DNA of 64,000 nt from Pomphorhynchus laevis (taxonomy: Eukaryota; Acanthocephala; Palaeacanthocephala; Echinorhynchida; Pomphorhynchidae), in contig WNNJ02003531.1 of NCBI GenBank assembly GCA_012934845.2, forward strand, positions 1 through 64,000, in the 5' to 3' direction. This document shows, in pieces, positions 43,800 through 55,956 of the stretch. The position numbers were made by a program, and so were the translations under genes. The number at the start of each line of letters is the position of its first letter. Position 1 is the stretch's first letter. Under the pieces are notes generated by a model. It made no database searches. It worked only from the letters and a program-made list of their open reading frames with translations, and was not told the DNA's origin.

Positions 43800-46700
43800 A
43801 CAGGAAACTGCATGCATTATCTTTGTGTTTTCAGCATCAGGGGGTGTCCGCGAAGAAAAGGTTGACCACTCAGTGGCAATAGATGTGACAGTGGATTATC
43901 TTTAGTGTGCAGAATTTTCCAACCAAGAGATAGATCTCGCTTGTCACGGATATATCGCAGACAAGGCATATTTAATATCTGGAGGCGTTTCCCGTAGCCA
44001 AAAATATGTAGCCCTGAGACTAATTTAGTTGTTAATATGAACACTTTCTCCAATGCACGACGCTCATAAGTAGTTTCGGGATAAAAAGCTGGCGATGCGT
44101 ATAAGATATGGCTCAAAAAAAACGCATTTGCAGGTATGGTAACTTAACGGATCTATGCTAATCAGAGCTCAACGAGTATGTCCTATTAAGCGTTTTGTGA
44201 TGCAACGCACGTAGTCTGAATGCTTTCGAGTGGACAAGTCAGCACAAACCCGAACTCCCAAATCTTTATATGAGTAGGTTCTTTCGATACTAATTGAACC
44301 AAACTGGTACTCACCTTCAAGATGATCACATGATCTTCGTGATATACGCATATTTGTACATTTAGCGGGATTGATCCTCAAGTGATTTCGTTTAGACCAA
44401 TTGGATATAACGTCGACGTCGCTTTGTAAATGCTGTTTATCAAGATCGGAAATAATAGGTCGCCAAACTTTAAGATAATCTGCATATAATAAACTGAATG
44501 AACTGATATTTGGTATCAACTCGTTGATATAAAGACTGAATAAGATCAGACCCAATACACTTCCCGGTAGAACACCTAACAACACTGGAAATGGACTCGA
44601 CAGCGACTCACTTACTCGTACGACACTTTGTCGGTTGGAAAGGAATACACGAATCCAGTTTATGATCCTCTTATCAAGATGAATGTGCTCCAACTTCTCA
44701 ATAAGACGCGTGTGATTAACTGAGTCGAACGCTTTTGAGAAATCAAAGAAAATGACATCAACTGGTATACCTTGATCATAATAGTGATACCAATTTTCAC
44801 GTAACCTTTTCGGAAGCCATGCTGTACTGGGTTCAAAATTTGAAATCTATCTAGAAATTATATTATTCGTCGCTTAATCAATCTCTCTAGCACACGACAA
44901 CACACGCATGTGAGACTAATATGCCTATAATTGTCAATGGACGAACTATCCCCTTTCTTATAAATAGGACATATGATGGAATTCTGCCAATCAGAGAAAC
45001 AACGCCAAAAGCAATAGACGCAGAGAAAATATTGTAAAGCGGATGACATATTATGTCAACGATGTTGCGCAAATATACGGGCGGTATGCCATCTGGACCT
45101 GCACCTGCTTTGCATTACGGTTTCCAAAGCTCTCGGAGAACATCATCACATCGGAAGAGGTCTCTGGTGTCATCTCCGGACGATTCAAATGTACACGGAT
45201 CACCCATTGTCACATCCTTATGGTCAATATTCAAAGAATGGAAATGATTTCCAAACATATTTGATATCTGCAAAGAATCAGTTATGAATTTCCCATCGTC
45301 ACGCTGTATGCAATTTATAGGTTTACATCGCGTATGCTTAGCAGTCACATACCTAAAGAAAGAGCGGGGATCACGGTGACAGTTTATACTTAGCTGTTTT
45401 TCGAAAGATCGCCTACCATTTCGCTTTATGGGCGTAACGAGGTTGCACCATTTCTTATAAGTGATGAAATTAGCTATGTCTTTACGATAGTCATTAAAGG
45501 CCTTACGTCTCATCTTTAAAGCATGTTTTATGTCACTATTAAACCAAAACGGTGAGATCGATGTCAAACAGTGTTTACTCTGAAGAGGTAAGAAACGATT
45601 AAGGAGGTGGTACAGAGTATCCGTGAAAAACTGCCATGAATATTCGACGCCAACATCAAAAGCATCCAACCACTTTACCCCAACGAGATATTTATTTACT
45701 AGAGCAAAGTCAGTTCTGAATGGGTTTACATACGACGTCGGATTTACGCCATGTAAGTAGACATCACTCAGACCAATCGAAATGACCACATGATCTGAAT
45801 GACTTATTGGATCCAGATAGCTTAATCTATCGAGAATGTCATATGATACAGTAAGGCATAAATCCAAAAGTGAATGTGAATCCAGTGAAAATCTTGTACT
45901 CTGACTGACATGTTGCTTAAGAGCCAAGCTGTTTACTAAGCCAAGTAGCTTGAAATTCTCGACATCCGCGTCATTGGAAGTGTAATTAACCCAATTGACA
46001 GATGGCATGTTGAAATCGCCGAGTACAACAAATCTATCACAATAACTACTTATATCTATTAAAGCAGCTATGCTATCTGTGTTTGATCTTGGATAACGAT
46101 ACACAGTCAATACCGTTATTAGGTGTTGACAATATAGCTTAATACACAATGCTTCATTATGATTAATAGCATCACTAAGAGTTTCAATTACTCTGAATTA
46201 AAGCCTATTAGAGATATACGCGATAACACCTCCTCTAATCTTGCCTGTTCTATCACTTCTACTTATGCTGTATCCCTCAATGAATATATCTACGTCTGCT
46301 ACTGACGAGCTAAGCCAAGATTCTGTGAAAATACCTACATCTGGTACGATATCTTGAAAGAGACATTTTATTTCATCTAACTTATTAAGTAGACTACGAA
46401 TATTCGAGTAAATGATTTTTAAACCACCATTATTTGTGCTCAACTTGAAGGAAGAATCGCGAAGAGATGTTCGAAATTCACGAATACACCGATCGACATT
46501 GAGGCAAGGTGAAACAGTGAATATTTCACGTGTTAGGCGGAGGGCGCCAAAGTGGTAAGAAGGTTTGCAGGATTGAGCACATCTGACAGTCCCTTCCAAT
46601 GAATATGTAGACGCCTCCGCACAACTCGAAATATTTGTATTGTCAAATTTTTTCACCTATCTCTAATCGACATGCTAACTCTGATTTAGCCTCTTTCAAA

Positions 46701-47800
46701 CGTAATCGATCATCTATGTCAGATCGCGTAGCAGACGTATACTCGACCCTTTCAAACGTTTCGCGCCGTTAAAGATTATGTCAATAATTTCAGCAGAGTT
46801 GAACACTACTTTGAGCAGTTTGGGTCTCAACTCATTACGTTAATACCGAGACGAAATGCGGCCTTTATCTTCATGCTCTTACAACTTCGTCCTGACATTC
46901 ATGCAATACCACCGAAAGAATGGATTGTAAATGACCCAAGTCGTCATCTAATCGTGCCTGGCTATTTATAGCGACAGATTCCTTTACGTTTGCAATAATT
47001 ACACACTGTTCACGGTTATGAAAGTCTTCCCTTCTTCGAGGTACCTGACGAGAGTCATATGCAGATGCCATGCTATTAAGTGAAGGAGTGTCTTGAGAGT
47101 TAATCACATTTGCTTATGAAACACCTCTAAGAAGTACATACCTAGTCATGCCTACTTCGTGTTGAATGTTACCTGGCGTCATTATTGAGGATTTTATGGA
47201 TTCGTGTTGAGGTTGTGCGGTTATTACTGAAGATAGTCGTCGCGATATTTGCAGTTGCGAGTTGTGAGCCATTTCTGAGCGGACAGCAGATACGTTCGGT
47301 TCGTCGTTATCCACCCGGTTGTTATTACTATTAGACTGTGATTTGGGGATGTTAGCCAAGGTAGCACGTTTGTGTAGGTTGCATTCAGCTGATACGCATT
47401 CGGTAGAAACTGCATTTACCGTGATAGATCCATTTGGAACTTGAGAAAATCTGCCACACTGCAATACCCTTTCCCATTGCTTTAAACGTTCAACCAACAC
47501 ATTGATTTGCTTCGCCGCACAAAATCCGCAATAAAATGGTGGCCCATCACCAGTATTATCACCTAAATCACAAATTTGTGTTACCGATGTCCAAATTTGA
47601 CAACAGCTAGTTGAACATTCCACTTGTACACTCTCGAATTTCCTGTTGTTGTCGGTATCTCCTGAGTTTACTTGCCTACCTCTTGATACATTTTTCTTCT
47701 TGGCACACATTGTCAGGATTCTCGATTCGTCTTTGATTGTTAAAGATAATTGAATAATTATTGTTTTTTATTGTAAATAGTTAATAGAAAAATGTATATC
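43800..47800 (-). mobile_element. Full-length but decayed CR1-like LINE
   Basis: ORF1 (47,710 to about 46,870) has a Cys cluster, VECSTSCCQIWTSV then FYCGFCAAKQINVL. ORF2 follows: IYSNIRSLLNKLDEIKC, FTESWLSSSV, VLGDFNMPSVNWVNYTS, SLLDLCLTVS, PISHSDHVVI (APE), then CPIYKKGDSSSIDNYRHISL, LGVLPGSVLGLILFSLYINE and SLLYADYLKVW (RT). The YADD box reads YADY. At least six frame breaks divide it, so it is dead. Confidence 0.85.
47114..47710 (-). pseudogene. ORF1 N-terminal part of the 44-48 kb CR1-like LINE
   Basis: Starting from ATG (MCAKKKNVSRGRQ) it carries VECSTSCCQIW, CDLGDN and FYCGFC, a PHD-like half zinc finger, followed by a heptad-like NVLVERLKQWERVLQ. The same module starts ORF1 in the other CR1-like LINEs of this window. 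ORF1 proteins with PHD-type fingers are known in CR1 elements. The remaining C-terminal part is broken off near 47,110. Confidence 0.65.
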
Positions 47801-47941
47801 GTTCCACAAAAGGTATATCGTGATTATCCAATCTGCTTTGTTCCAGAGAAGAATGAATTGGCAGTGTTTCTGACGGTATGGCTGTTTATAGCATTCGGCC
47901 TATCGATAGAAAATTGAAAAATGCTGATTGTATGTTTCAGT

Positions 47942-48105
47942 AACGATTAGGATATAATTGAAAGTTAATGAAATTATTTTAATATTTCGCTAGTAACTAC
48001 TAGCATTGTAAGAAATATCAAGTGTTTCAAATTTCTGACGATGCTAGTAGTTACTAACAAAAATATTAAAATAATTTCGTTGACTTTCAATAATACCTGA
48101 TCGTT
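47942..48105. mobile_element. Hairpin MITE
   Basis: The two halves are near-perfect inverted repeats of about 75 bases around a short loop. AACGATTAGG at one end faces CCTGATCGTT at the other, and GCTAGTAACTACTAGC faces GCTAGTAGTTACTAAC inside. It codes for nothing. A related end occurs at 14,071-14,112. Confidence 0.75.
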
Positions 48106-48679
48106 CCTGAATATATATTGATTTATTAGTTGAAAAAACTGCTCGTTTTGTTTCTGATGATGTTACATCAACCAGCGAAATAAAAAAGTAAATTAGTGTT
48201 CTATTGATTCATATCACATTCTGCTTCAAAATTCCAAATTAAAAAATGGATCAACAGTTATTTTTAATTATCCATTTATTACGTCGTCTCCATGTGCATT
48301 TTTACGTAACAACGATAATTTTACTACCGTGTATGTGTGAATATTAGGAAAACACAATACGAAAGTTACAGAGCCGAATTAAAAATGCCATAATATACAT
48401 ATTTATAAAGATATTCATGCATTTTTAAAGATATTCAAACAGTTTGCTACTTTTGCATTGACTTTGTTACTTTGAGAAAACAATGATCTTTGTAAAATTG
48501 TTCATTTTATATTGTTTAACATGTTATATTTATGTAATATCGGGTGATGAGAGTACATCTATCAAAATGTAAAAATAAATGTATTTATTGATTCAAGAAT
48601 TCCATAAAAAATAAATTTAATGGTTCATTAATATTTATGGTTTTATTTTGTGATGATTTAAATTTTTTGGTCCCGTAAT

Positions 48680-49345
48680 ATAGTTCTGGACAACATTTCC
48701 GAAAGGCGGACACAACTAGGCAAGAAAATAATTATAAAAAACGAAAGACCTTTATTAGACATTTAAAAAACATCTTTCATTTTTTGCAGCATAGTGTAGG
48801 TAAAGTTTGAAATTAAAATTAATTTTTTCTTCAAAAAAATTAAAATTTGAATATTTTTCAAGTAAGTGTCCGGATTAGTTAAAAATTATCACACAACGAT
48901 AGCACATTATGTATCTACACCGCATATAAGTTTTAGCTCCATACGACGTATATTACGCTTCAGAGAAAATGTTCAATTTTTTGAACTTGAAAATATTTTT
49001 TCCTAAAAAATCGATATGATAACCCACACTTTTTTTCAACTCACAACATCGACCATCTATCAATTAACATTTACACGAAAACTTATGAATTGATTTATTC
49101 AGTATGTTGAAAAAACTTAAATTTTAATTTTTTAAATAAAAAATAATAATTAAAATTTTACCATTGCGCTTGTTAGTAGTTTGTTTACTGCAATATTATT
49201 ATAATACGATTACAAATCATATATCTACATTATTTTCAAGTTTGAGATCGATTTAACATGTATTACGTAACAAAATTTATTTTTTTGAACTTCAAAATAC
49301 TTTTTAAGCTCTTTGGTATGATATCCTATCATCATTTTTAACTTA
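48680..49345 (+). repeat. Dispersed repeat, copy 1, with a diverged internal duplication
   Basis: Bases 48,680-49,033 match 60,757-61,087 in inverted orientation, sharing CAACATTTCC, AAAACGAAAGACCTTT, CATAGTGTAGGTAAAGTTTG and AAATGTTCAATTTTTTGAAC. A second, weaker copy of its right half follows at about 49,196-49,345. There is no coding frame; it may be a non-autonomous transposon or satellite unit. Confidence 0.65.
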
Positions 49346-49644
49346 TTATTTCCAACTTACAATAAATCAACGTATACAAAAAAATTGGCATCATTACTTT
49401 ATTATCTTGAATAAAAATAAATTTATTTTTAACAATTTTAAAAATTTTAAACGCTGGTTTTATTTCTTCAATAATAAGAAAACTGAAATTATAATGTGTT
49501 TGAACCATTTTCAGATGGTTTGGAATCTTCACGCATTGATCAGCGGACCGCTACGTGATGACAACGCATGTGTTGAATGGCTATAAACGATATTTTAAAC
49601 TGTAATTAAAATATGTAATAGTAAAGAAAAGAAAAAAACAGTTT

Positions 49645-49850
49645 TTAATATGTATCAGAGATGTCACTTAATAATTGGTCGAAAAAATCAATGTTATTAT
49701 GTCTACACCAATGTCTCCACGCGAATTCCGCCAAGTGCGTGCCGATCTCGTCAGTTTTGTGCGAGTTTGTTAGTTGCCGTCGAAGGTGTATCCAGTTACC
49801 TTCGATGCGTTGGGTATGGGCACCTTTAACTTTAGGTATACAGAGTTTAA
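49645..49850 (-). pseudogene. Merlin transposase, C-terminal part
   Basis: It continues the previous entry beyond the inserted LINE: GAHTQRIEGNWIHLRRQL, then THLAEFAWRHW and FDQLLSDI before a stop at 49,645. HTQ-x-I-E-G-x-W with the Glu of the DDE triad, followed by L-A-E-F-x-W-R, is the Merlin C-terminal signature. A short segment after the LINE tail (about 49,845-49,815) brings a frame change. No terminal inverted repeat was recognised beyond it. Confidence 0.75.
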
Positions 49851-49932
49851 ATAATTATATTTATTATTATAGTGTACAAGTTACTAGCCGCAAATGGCTG
49901 TTTCAACTGTTCACAAATTACATTTTAAAATA

Positions 49933-51086
49933 TCAATTAAAATACATCCACGAATCCAAATTAGAGTTCACAATCCACTTCAGCAGCATCTTCTTGAAGT
50001 GTCTATTGCTAGTAGCATTGACGACGTCTTCAGGCAGCGAATTCCAAACATTCAATGCGCGGTGGGAAAGCCTACTCACACTCCTTATTTTGCCATGGGG
50101 GAATTTAAATAACGTAAGGGAGTGACCTCTGCGACGCGAATTTCTCAATTTTATCGAATTGGATGGGAACCCCTCTTTTCCACGAACCAAATGCCACATC
50201 GCTACAAGATCTAAATATAGTAGCCTCTGGGCCGTTGAAGGCATTTTTAAGCAAGCTAGGCGCTCATTGTAAAAATAAAGAGATGTAATGCAAAGTTTGG
50301 TTCCTCTACGTAGAATCGACTCGGTCTTTTTCATCTCAGCCTTGGTGGATGGAAAAGTTGATGCGATGCAGTATTCCACATGCGGACGGACTAACGCACA
50401 GTAGAGATGCTTAAATAATTTTGGATGCAGCTTACTAAATGTGTTCTTAATACAATACAAGGCCTTCATGGCTTTACCGTAGATATAATCGGTATTCGGT
50501 CGTGTTTTAAGGTCGTTATTCAAAATAATCCCTAGGTCTCTATGAACAGAAATGTTGTGAAGCTTATAACATCCTAAATAGAATTCATGATCAGATTTAC
50601 ATTTGCCGAGTTTCATATGAACGCACTTATCTACATTTATGGTCATACCGGTAGCACTGCTCCAGTCGTAGATTGTCTGGAGATCATGTTGTAGATGCCG
50701 GCCATCAGGATCTGAGATGCTATCGCACCACACTTTCACATCGTCTGCGAATGCCAGGCAGGGACTGTTTATGCGTAACAGAAGATCATTAAAAATATAA
50801 TAAAAAGCAAGGGACCAAGGACTGTACCTTGCGGAACTCCGGATTTAACTAACCTAGTAGAAGACATGATATTGCCAACCCTCACCTGAAATAATCTCCC
50901 GTCCAAAAAATCACGAATCCAATTGCATAACATGGAGGATACTCCGTAGTGTGCTAACAACCTAATCATCCCATCATGAGGGACGCGATCGAAGGCTTTC
51001 GAAAAATCAATAAAGATTATATCGAGTGAGCTACCAAAACTTAACGACTGGGTCCAAGTTTCGCGCGCGGTAAGCAAGTTCGTCAA
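49933..51086 (-). pseudogene. ORF2 reverse transcriptase part of the 50-54 kb LINE
   Basis: Two blocks read IIFIDFSKAFDRVPHDGMIR, SGVPQGTVLGPLLFI and then VWCDSISDPDGRHLQHDL, LGIILNNDLKTRPNTDYIYG and ALNVWNSLPEDVV. The YADD box falls at the break between blocks (about 50,750), where the plus strand reads as AFADDVKVW in a third frame. It is therefore frameshifted right at the active site. Confidence 0.75.
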
Positions 51087-51328
51087 ACAAGAACGGGAGT
51101 GACGAAAACCATGTTGAGCGGACGATAGTATACCAAGGGAGACAAGATGATCGTAGACTCTAGTGCTGATGGCGCGTTCGAGAACTTTGCACAGAGAAGA
51201 GGTTAAGCTTATTGGCCTATAATCACCACAGGATGATGCAAAAATTTTTTTGGGAATAGGAACAACGGTTGCAGTTTTCCAATCTTCTGGGACACTGCCA
51301 GTGGCCAGAATTTTATCAAAGATAATAG

Positions 51329-52915
51329 TCAGGAATGGTACCAGGTAACTCGATAAAGCTTTGAGCAGGTATGGGGAGATGTCATCGGGGCCAGCTGCGC
51401 TAAAAGGACGAATATTATTGAGATAATCTTGAATTTCAGTAACGCAAATTGGCCGGATTCATTACGCGGAGGGATAGAGCACCCGTACCATATCATATGA
51501 GAATCGCAATGTGGTAAAGTGGATAAAGAGAACGAGGATGCGAAGGTCTCAGCTATATCAGTTTTATTTGTAACCAAGCCACATTCAGAGTGCACATGCT
51601 TGATTGCAGAGTTGAGCGTTCCGTTTTGCCGAGCATATGACCAAAATAGCTTGGGGTTGCGATTAACTTCCTTGTTGATTGTAGATTCGAATTTATCACG
51701 TTTTAACGTTTTCATACGAGTACAGACGTTCCTAAGATACCTATAAATGTTGGCGTAATACGGAAGCGAACGAGATAACTTCCAAAGACGATTTCGTACT
51801 CGCAACATCAATCTCAGGTCCTTATCGAACCAAACAGGATATTTAGTATTTGGCGAGATGATACGCTTTGGTGCAAACACGTCAGAAATACCTAAAAGGT
51901 AATCCCCAATCACTTTTAGTGAGACTTCTTTAGTATTTGTTAAAGATAGTGGACGACGTTGACAGAAAGATAAAATTTGCTCATCAAGCACTTTTGACCA
52001 AACCCGTTTTACGATGGGAGCCGTAAAATGGCGGAATTTAAAGTTTGGGGTGACCTGTAGTGATAGCACGCAGTGGTCAGAGTTACCTATCGGTGGAAGA
52101 TAATCCACTCGAGCTATGTCTTCAAGACGTTTGGAAAAAACCAAGTCAAGTATAGTATCATTATTATGGGAAGAAAATCGTGTGGGCTCTTGAATGTGTT
52201 GTACTAGTAAGAGTTCATCAGCGAGGAAGTGGGAGATTTCTCTTTCTACGACGGTGCCATCATCAAATATTGTTTGCCGCCAATCTGATCTAGGTAGGTT
52301 GAAGTCTCCTAGAAGAAGGAAATGAGAACTGATACTTATCGATCGCAATACTGACTTCAGAAGATTACAATCAGTGATCATAGAAGGTGAGCGATATACA
52401 ACGCAGAGACTGATACCAACACGATCATACCCAATATGAAAGGTAATACTCTCGAACGAGCCTTGCGGATCACAAACTTGATCGATGCCAGAAATTAGCA
52501 AATGGTCTCGAACGTACACTGCAACACCGCCCCCTCGCATACTGGACCTCCTGTCCCCTCGAAGTAGACGATAACCTGGAATATTTACAGTGGCATCCAA
52601 GATGTGTTCATGTAGCCATGACTCACTAACACAGAATATATCATACGCATTAACCTCAACATGGTATCGAAGCTCTACAAGTTGTGCAGGAAGACTTCGT
52701 AAATTTGAATAACCTACCGATAAATAGCAACGAGTTGCATTGGAATCCTTTTTGGTTTTACTAAGGCACGGTCTATCAAATACAATCAGATACCCTAAGG
52801 AATGGTCAGTGTTCTCTGAATTTACATGGAAACAGGGGTCCCGACAGTTAAAGGAGCCAACTGTTTCCAACGTACGACAGGACGCCACTTGACAACCCGA
52901 AAATCCCGTATGCAT
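51329..52915 (-). pseudogene. ORF2 N-terminal part (APE endonuclease) of the 50-54 kb LINE
   Basis: An ATG at 52,915 inside the end of ORF1 starts ORF2 in the -1 frame relative to ORF1. The APE domain has YSNLRSLPAQL, VSESWLHEHI, LLGDFNLPRSDW, EPTRFSSHNNDTILDLVFSK and GNSDHCVLSL, all catalytic boxes present. The frame then shifts near 51,330, in the linker before the RT. Confidence 0.8.
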
Positions 52916-54039
52916 ATATTAGCCTCACCTTGAGAAAGCCGGTGTCTCAATTCGATGTTTGCTTTTCGTAATTGTAATCGCTCATCTGGCGAAAGGTCAC
53001 GAAGGATACGAAATGGCAACCCCCTAAGACGATATCCACGTGATAACAACATGCGCACATGATCACTAGAGGACAATATCACCTTCAACAGTCTTGGTTT
53101 CTCCTGTGTTCTTTTACCAAGCCGAAATAGCTTCTTCACGTGTATAGACGATGCTAACTCTTCATCACCTTCATGCAATAGATGGGATAATACCTTACGC
53201 AAAATAGACACGTCATGGTCCATATGTTCCTGTGAGTTTGCGGAATTGGACTCAGTAAGTTCGCTGAATAACACGCTATATGACCTGTCATAATGATGCC
53301 GAGTTATCTCAACCGACTTCGCATGTCGAACTTCACTATTTTCTGTAGGGGAAAAGTTCGATGCTATATGGGTTGGGGATCTGTTGTCTGAAGACGTGCA
53401 CAAGCTGGACGACGAATTTGCTTGGACACTGGTGTCATTGTTGTCGATAATTGGCTTATCACATGGTGCAACATTTATAAGAGCATGCTTTGAATTCAAT
53501 GAAGTCCGTAAAACACTGTCGCCCATCCGGCATTGAGGCTCAACTTCAATGTTGGAACTTGTGGCATTTACTACTGATTTAGGAGGCAAGTAATTTTCTA
53601 GCGTAGATGAAATGATGTGCGAATCGTCATCAGAAACTATCTTAGTAATCGTATATGACCTCTCATGTCCCCTTTTCCACACTCGAGTTGGCGTTGAAGC
53701 CACAGAAAGGCTATTATCATGTTGTGTTTTACTCTGGACGTGAGGGGAGATCTCTAGTTGATCGGCTTGTTTTGTGGTGTCTGTACATGAATTGGTACAT
53801 TGGTTATTATCATTATCATCGGTAGGTTTGTTTTGCTCACTCCTCGTAGCCCTTCGTATAACAGCACTGCAAAAGCCGCACATGAATGATCGCAAGTGAT
53901 ATATCGCCTGATCTTTACTCTTGACTTTGACAATGCTCCACACATCACAGTTTGGCGCATCGCAGCCTACTTCTAACTGAGTGTAACAGTCGTCAGATAA
54001 TGAGTTATTGATTCTGCCCTTCTTATATTTTTTGGTCAT
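52822..54039 (-). CDS. ORF1 protein of the 50-54 kb CR1-like LINE
   Basis: 405 codons from ATG (MTKKYKKGRINNSLSDD). Residues about 20-65 hold VGCDAPNCDVWSIVKV and FMCGFCSAVI, a PHD-like half finger. The middle is long and polar, Ser/Asn-rich. Residues about 280-390 form a conserved block, VKKLFRLGKRTQEKPRLLKV, LRGLPFRILRDLSPDERLQL and HRLSQGEANICIRDFRVVKW, also seen in the 60 kb element. By analogy with ORF1 proteins it would bind the LINE RNA. Its last 94 bases overlap ORF2. Confidence 0.8.
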   Translation of the reverse strand: MTKKYKKGRINNSLSDDCYTQLEVGCDAPNCDVWSIVKVKSKDQAIYHLRSFMCGFCSAVIRRATRSEQNKPTDDNDNNQCTNSCTDTTKQADQLEISPHVQSKTQHDNSLSVASTPTRVWKRGHERSYTITKIVSDDDSHIISSTLENYLPPKSVVNATSSNIEVEPQCRMGDSVLRTSLNSKHALINVAPCDKPIIDNNDTSVQANSSSSLCTSSDNRSPTHIASNFSPTENSEVRHAKSVEITRHHYDRSYSVLFSELTESNSANSQEHMDHDVSILRKVLSHLLHEGDEELASSIHVKKLFRLGKRTQEKPRLLKVILSSSDHVRMLLSRGYRLRGLPFRILRDLSPDERLQLRKANIELRHRLSQGEANICIRDFRVVKWRPVVRWKQLAPLTVGTPVSM

Positions 54040-54194
54040 TGTAATCGTGAGACAACGAGGTATTCGCTTGTATGTTATTATATTGTTCCGTTTAAGTAAT
54101 CCTGGATTGATCAGGAACTGGATTGATTCGATAAGTTTTATTGATTGTATGTAATTTTATTGTATGTTTATAAGAAACCAAATTTTTTTTATTT

Positions 54195-55105
54195 ACCTGT
54201 TATTGGGTCAACAAAATTTTGGGAGTGCTCGTGGACGAACCCAAGTTGTCCCTACTGTGAGTATGCAACCCACAAATTAGTATGAATTGTTGTTCCTATA
54301 AAATTAGTAATTTTAAAAGATTTTTTAATAGTGGTTACCTATGTTGACGTTGTCTACAATAAAGGGGACTAATGAGGACGAATTGCGCAAATTGTCTTCA
54401 CCAATTTTTAATCGACAAGTAATTAGTAACGGAAATTTTGAAAATCTTTTTATACCTGCAATCTCCATTATTCTCAATTAGTCCCAAAACCCATGTTCTA
54501 TCACGCATTCGGCCTCTATTATATTTTCGTCGATCTATATTTCGACCACACATGTTTTGTAGATTACATGGACAATGTTACCATACCCAATTTGCATTCG
54601 TCTATTTGAACAATTCTAACAGGATCTCCCATTTTTGTACCCGTGGTTCGTCGAAACATTGATTCCATGCATACCTACCGCAAATCTAATTGTTTCCTCA
54701 TATTTCGAAATATGTACCTCTCGGCAATAATTGTACCAATCCGTTATAGTTTCAGTTGAGATTCTCTCGCCAGTAATTGAACTTTCACGGATGGTTGATA
54801 AAATTGACATTCTGAACGATACAACTAAATATTAGTAAAATTACAGTTGCTAAACTTTGTTGCAAAGCAATACGAAATCATGATCGCCTTTGTTGGGGAT
54901 ATTTTGGAATATTCAAGCCACGTTCCTTTTGTAACTGCGATATCCTTACACCCTTGTGCGGAGCATCTATTTGTAATACCAAGTCATGAGATCATGTATG
55001 TTAATCAAACCTAAATCGGCCCAAGTGTTTGTCTTTATATTTTTTCATTGGCCTATTATGGCGGCTGCAAGTGCGATCTTTAGGCAGGATCTCTAAAAAA
55101 TCGCT
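54195..55105 (-). pseudogene. Merlin (IS1595/ISXO2-like) transposase, N-terminal and central part
   Basis: In several frames the minus strand reads LPKDRTCSRHNRPMKKYKDK, then CSAQGCKDIAVTKGTWLEY (zinc-ribbon remnant). It continues with ERISTETITDWYNYCREVH, RIVQIDECK, RRKYNRGRMRDRTWVLGLIE and TIHTNLWVAYS, then GFVHEHSQNFVDPITG. These are the successive blocks of a DDE transposase of the Merlin superfamily, with the first catalytic Asp in QIDE and the second in the TIHTNLW block (Asn in place of Asp). It stops at FVDPITG, where a LINE is inserted. Several frameshifts show it is dead. Confidence 0.75.
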
Positions 55106-55109
55106 TTAT

Positions 55110-55873
55110 TTAAAAATTTGAAATCAATTCTGATTTCAGTTGAGGGTGTGTCGCGTGAGATGCATAGATCATATGTGATTTTAAGAGACTCGAATATACA
55201 ATGCGTAAAGCCTTTGGCTCAAGTCGTCTAACGTTTCGATGAAGAAATCCTAAAATTCTACGACATTTTGCAATAATCGCAGAAGAATGAAGACGAGATT
55301 TTAAATTGGAGGAGATAACAACACCTAGATCAGTAAAGTGATTTACTGATTCGATAACTGTTGAGCTGAATTGATAAGAAGGGGAAGGTAATCGGGATTG
55401 ACCAATTCTCATGTTGACATTTACTAACATTGATTACTAAGCCTTGTGATGAACACCAACTACTAACTTTATCCAAATCTGATTGTAGTAGGGGAGAGCT
55501 AGAACAACCACGAAATAAAGGGCACCACAGTTTGATGCCATCGGCGTATAATAGGCACTGGCATGTAACATTTTCAGCGATTTCGTTAATGTGGATATTA
55601 AACAAAGTGGGACTAAGGATACAGCCTTGTCCTTATTGGATGAACGACCCGATCAAAAGCTTTGGACAAATCAATAAAGACGACATCAATCGGCACCTCC
55701 TGTTCGACAAAACCGGCCCAGCTTTCGCGTGCTAATGTTAGATTAGTTGAAGTGGAGTGATGTTTTCTAAACCCATGCTGTTTATTAGATAAAATATTGA
55801 ATTTGTCCAAATGAGAAGATACATACCTCAGAATCAGTTTCTCCATCACCTTGCAAGCAATACAAGTCAAACT
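55110..55873 (-). mobile_element. Old LINE, RT middle part
   Basis: The minus strand reads SLTCIACKVMEKLILRYVSS, LSNKQHGFRKHHSTSTNL, VVFIDLSKAFDRVVHPI, CLLYADGIKLWCPLF and TDLGVVISSNL. The first block carries on exactly from the NYRPI at 60,570, so this is the second half of a LINE split by the 55.9-60.6 kb insertion. A deletion removes the GVPQGS region. It ends where the Merlin remnant begins. Confidence 0.75.
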
Positions 55874-55956
55874 TATTATTATTATTATTATACATTCAAC
55901 AACATACGAGCATTAGCTCAAATAGCTGGCTCACAATAAGTTTGTAAATAAATTAA

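Larger units (their letters stand above)
49858..54190 (-). mobile_element. CR1-like LINE inserted in the Merlin gene
   Basis: It has an A-rich 5' end (about 54,190), ORF1, an overlapping ORF2 and a 3' end with an ATA repeat (49,880-49,858). A TAAAT at each junction could be a short target-site duplication. ORF1 is open; ORF2 is broken into about three frame blocks (52,915-51,329; 51,086-50,769; 50,739-49,933). It is younger than the Merlin copy it splits. Confidence 0.85.
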
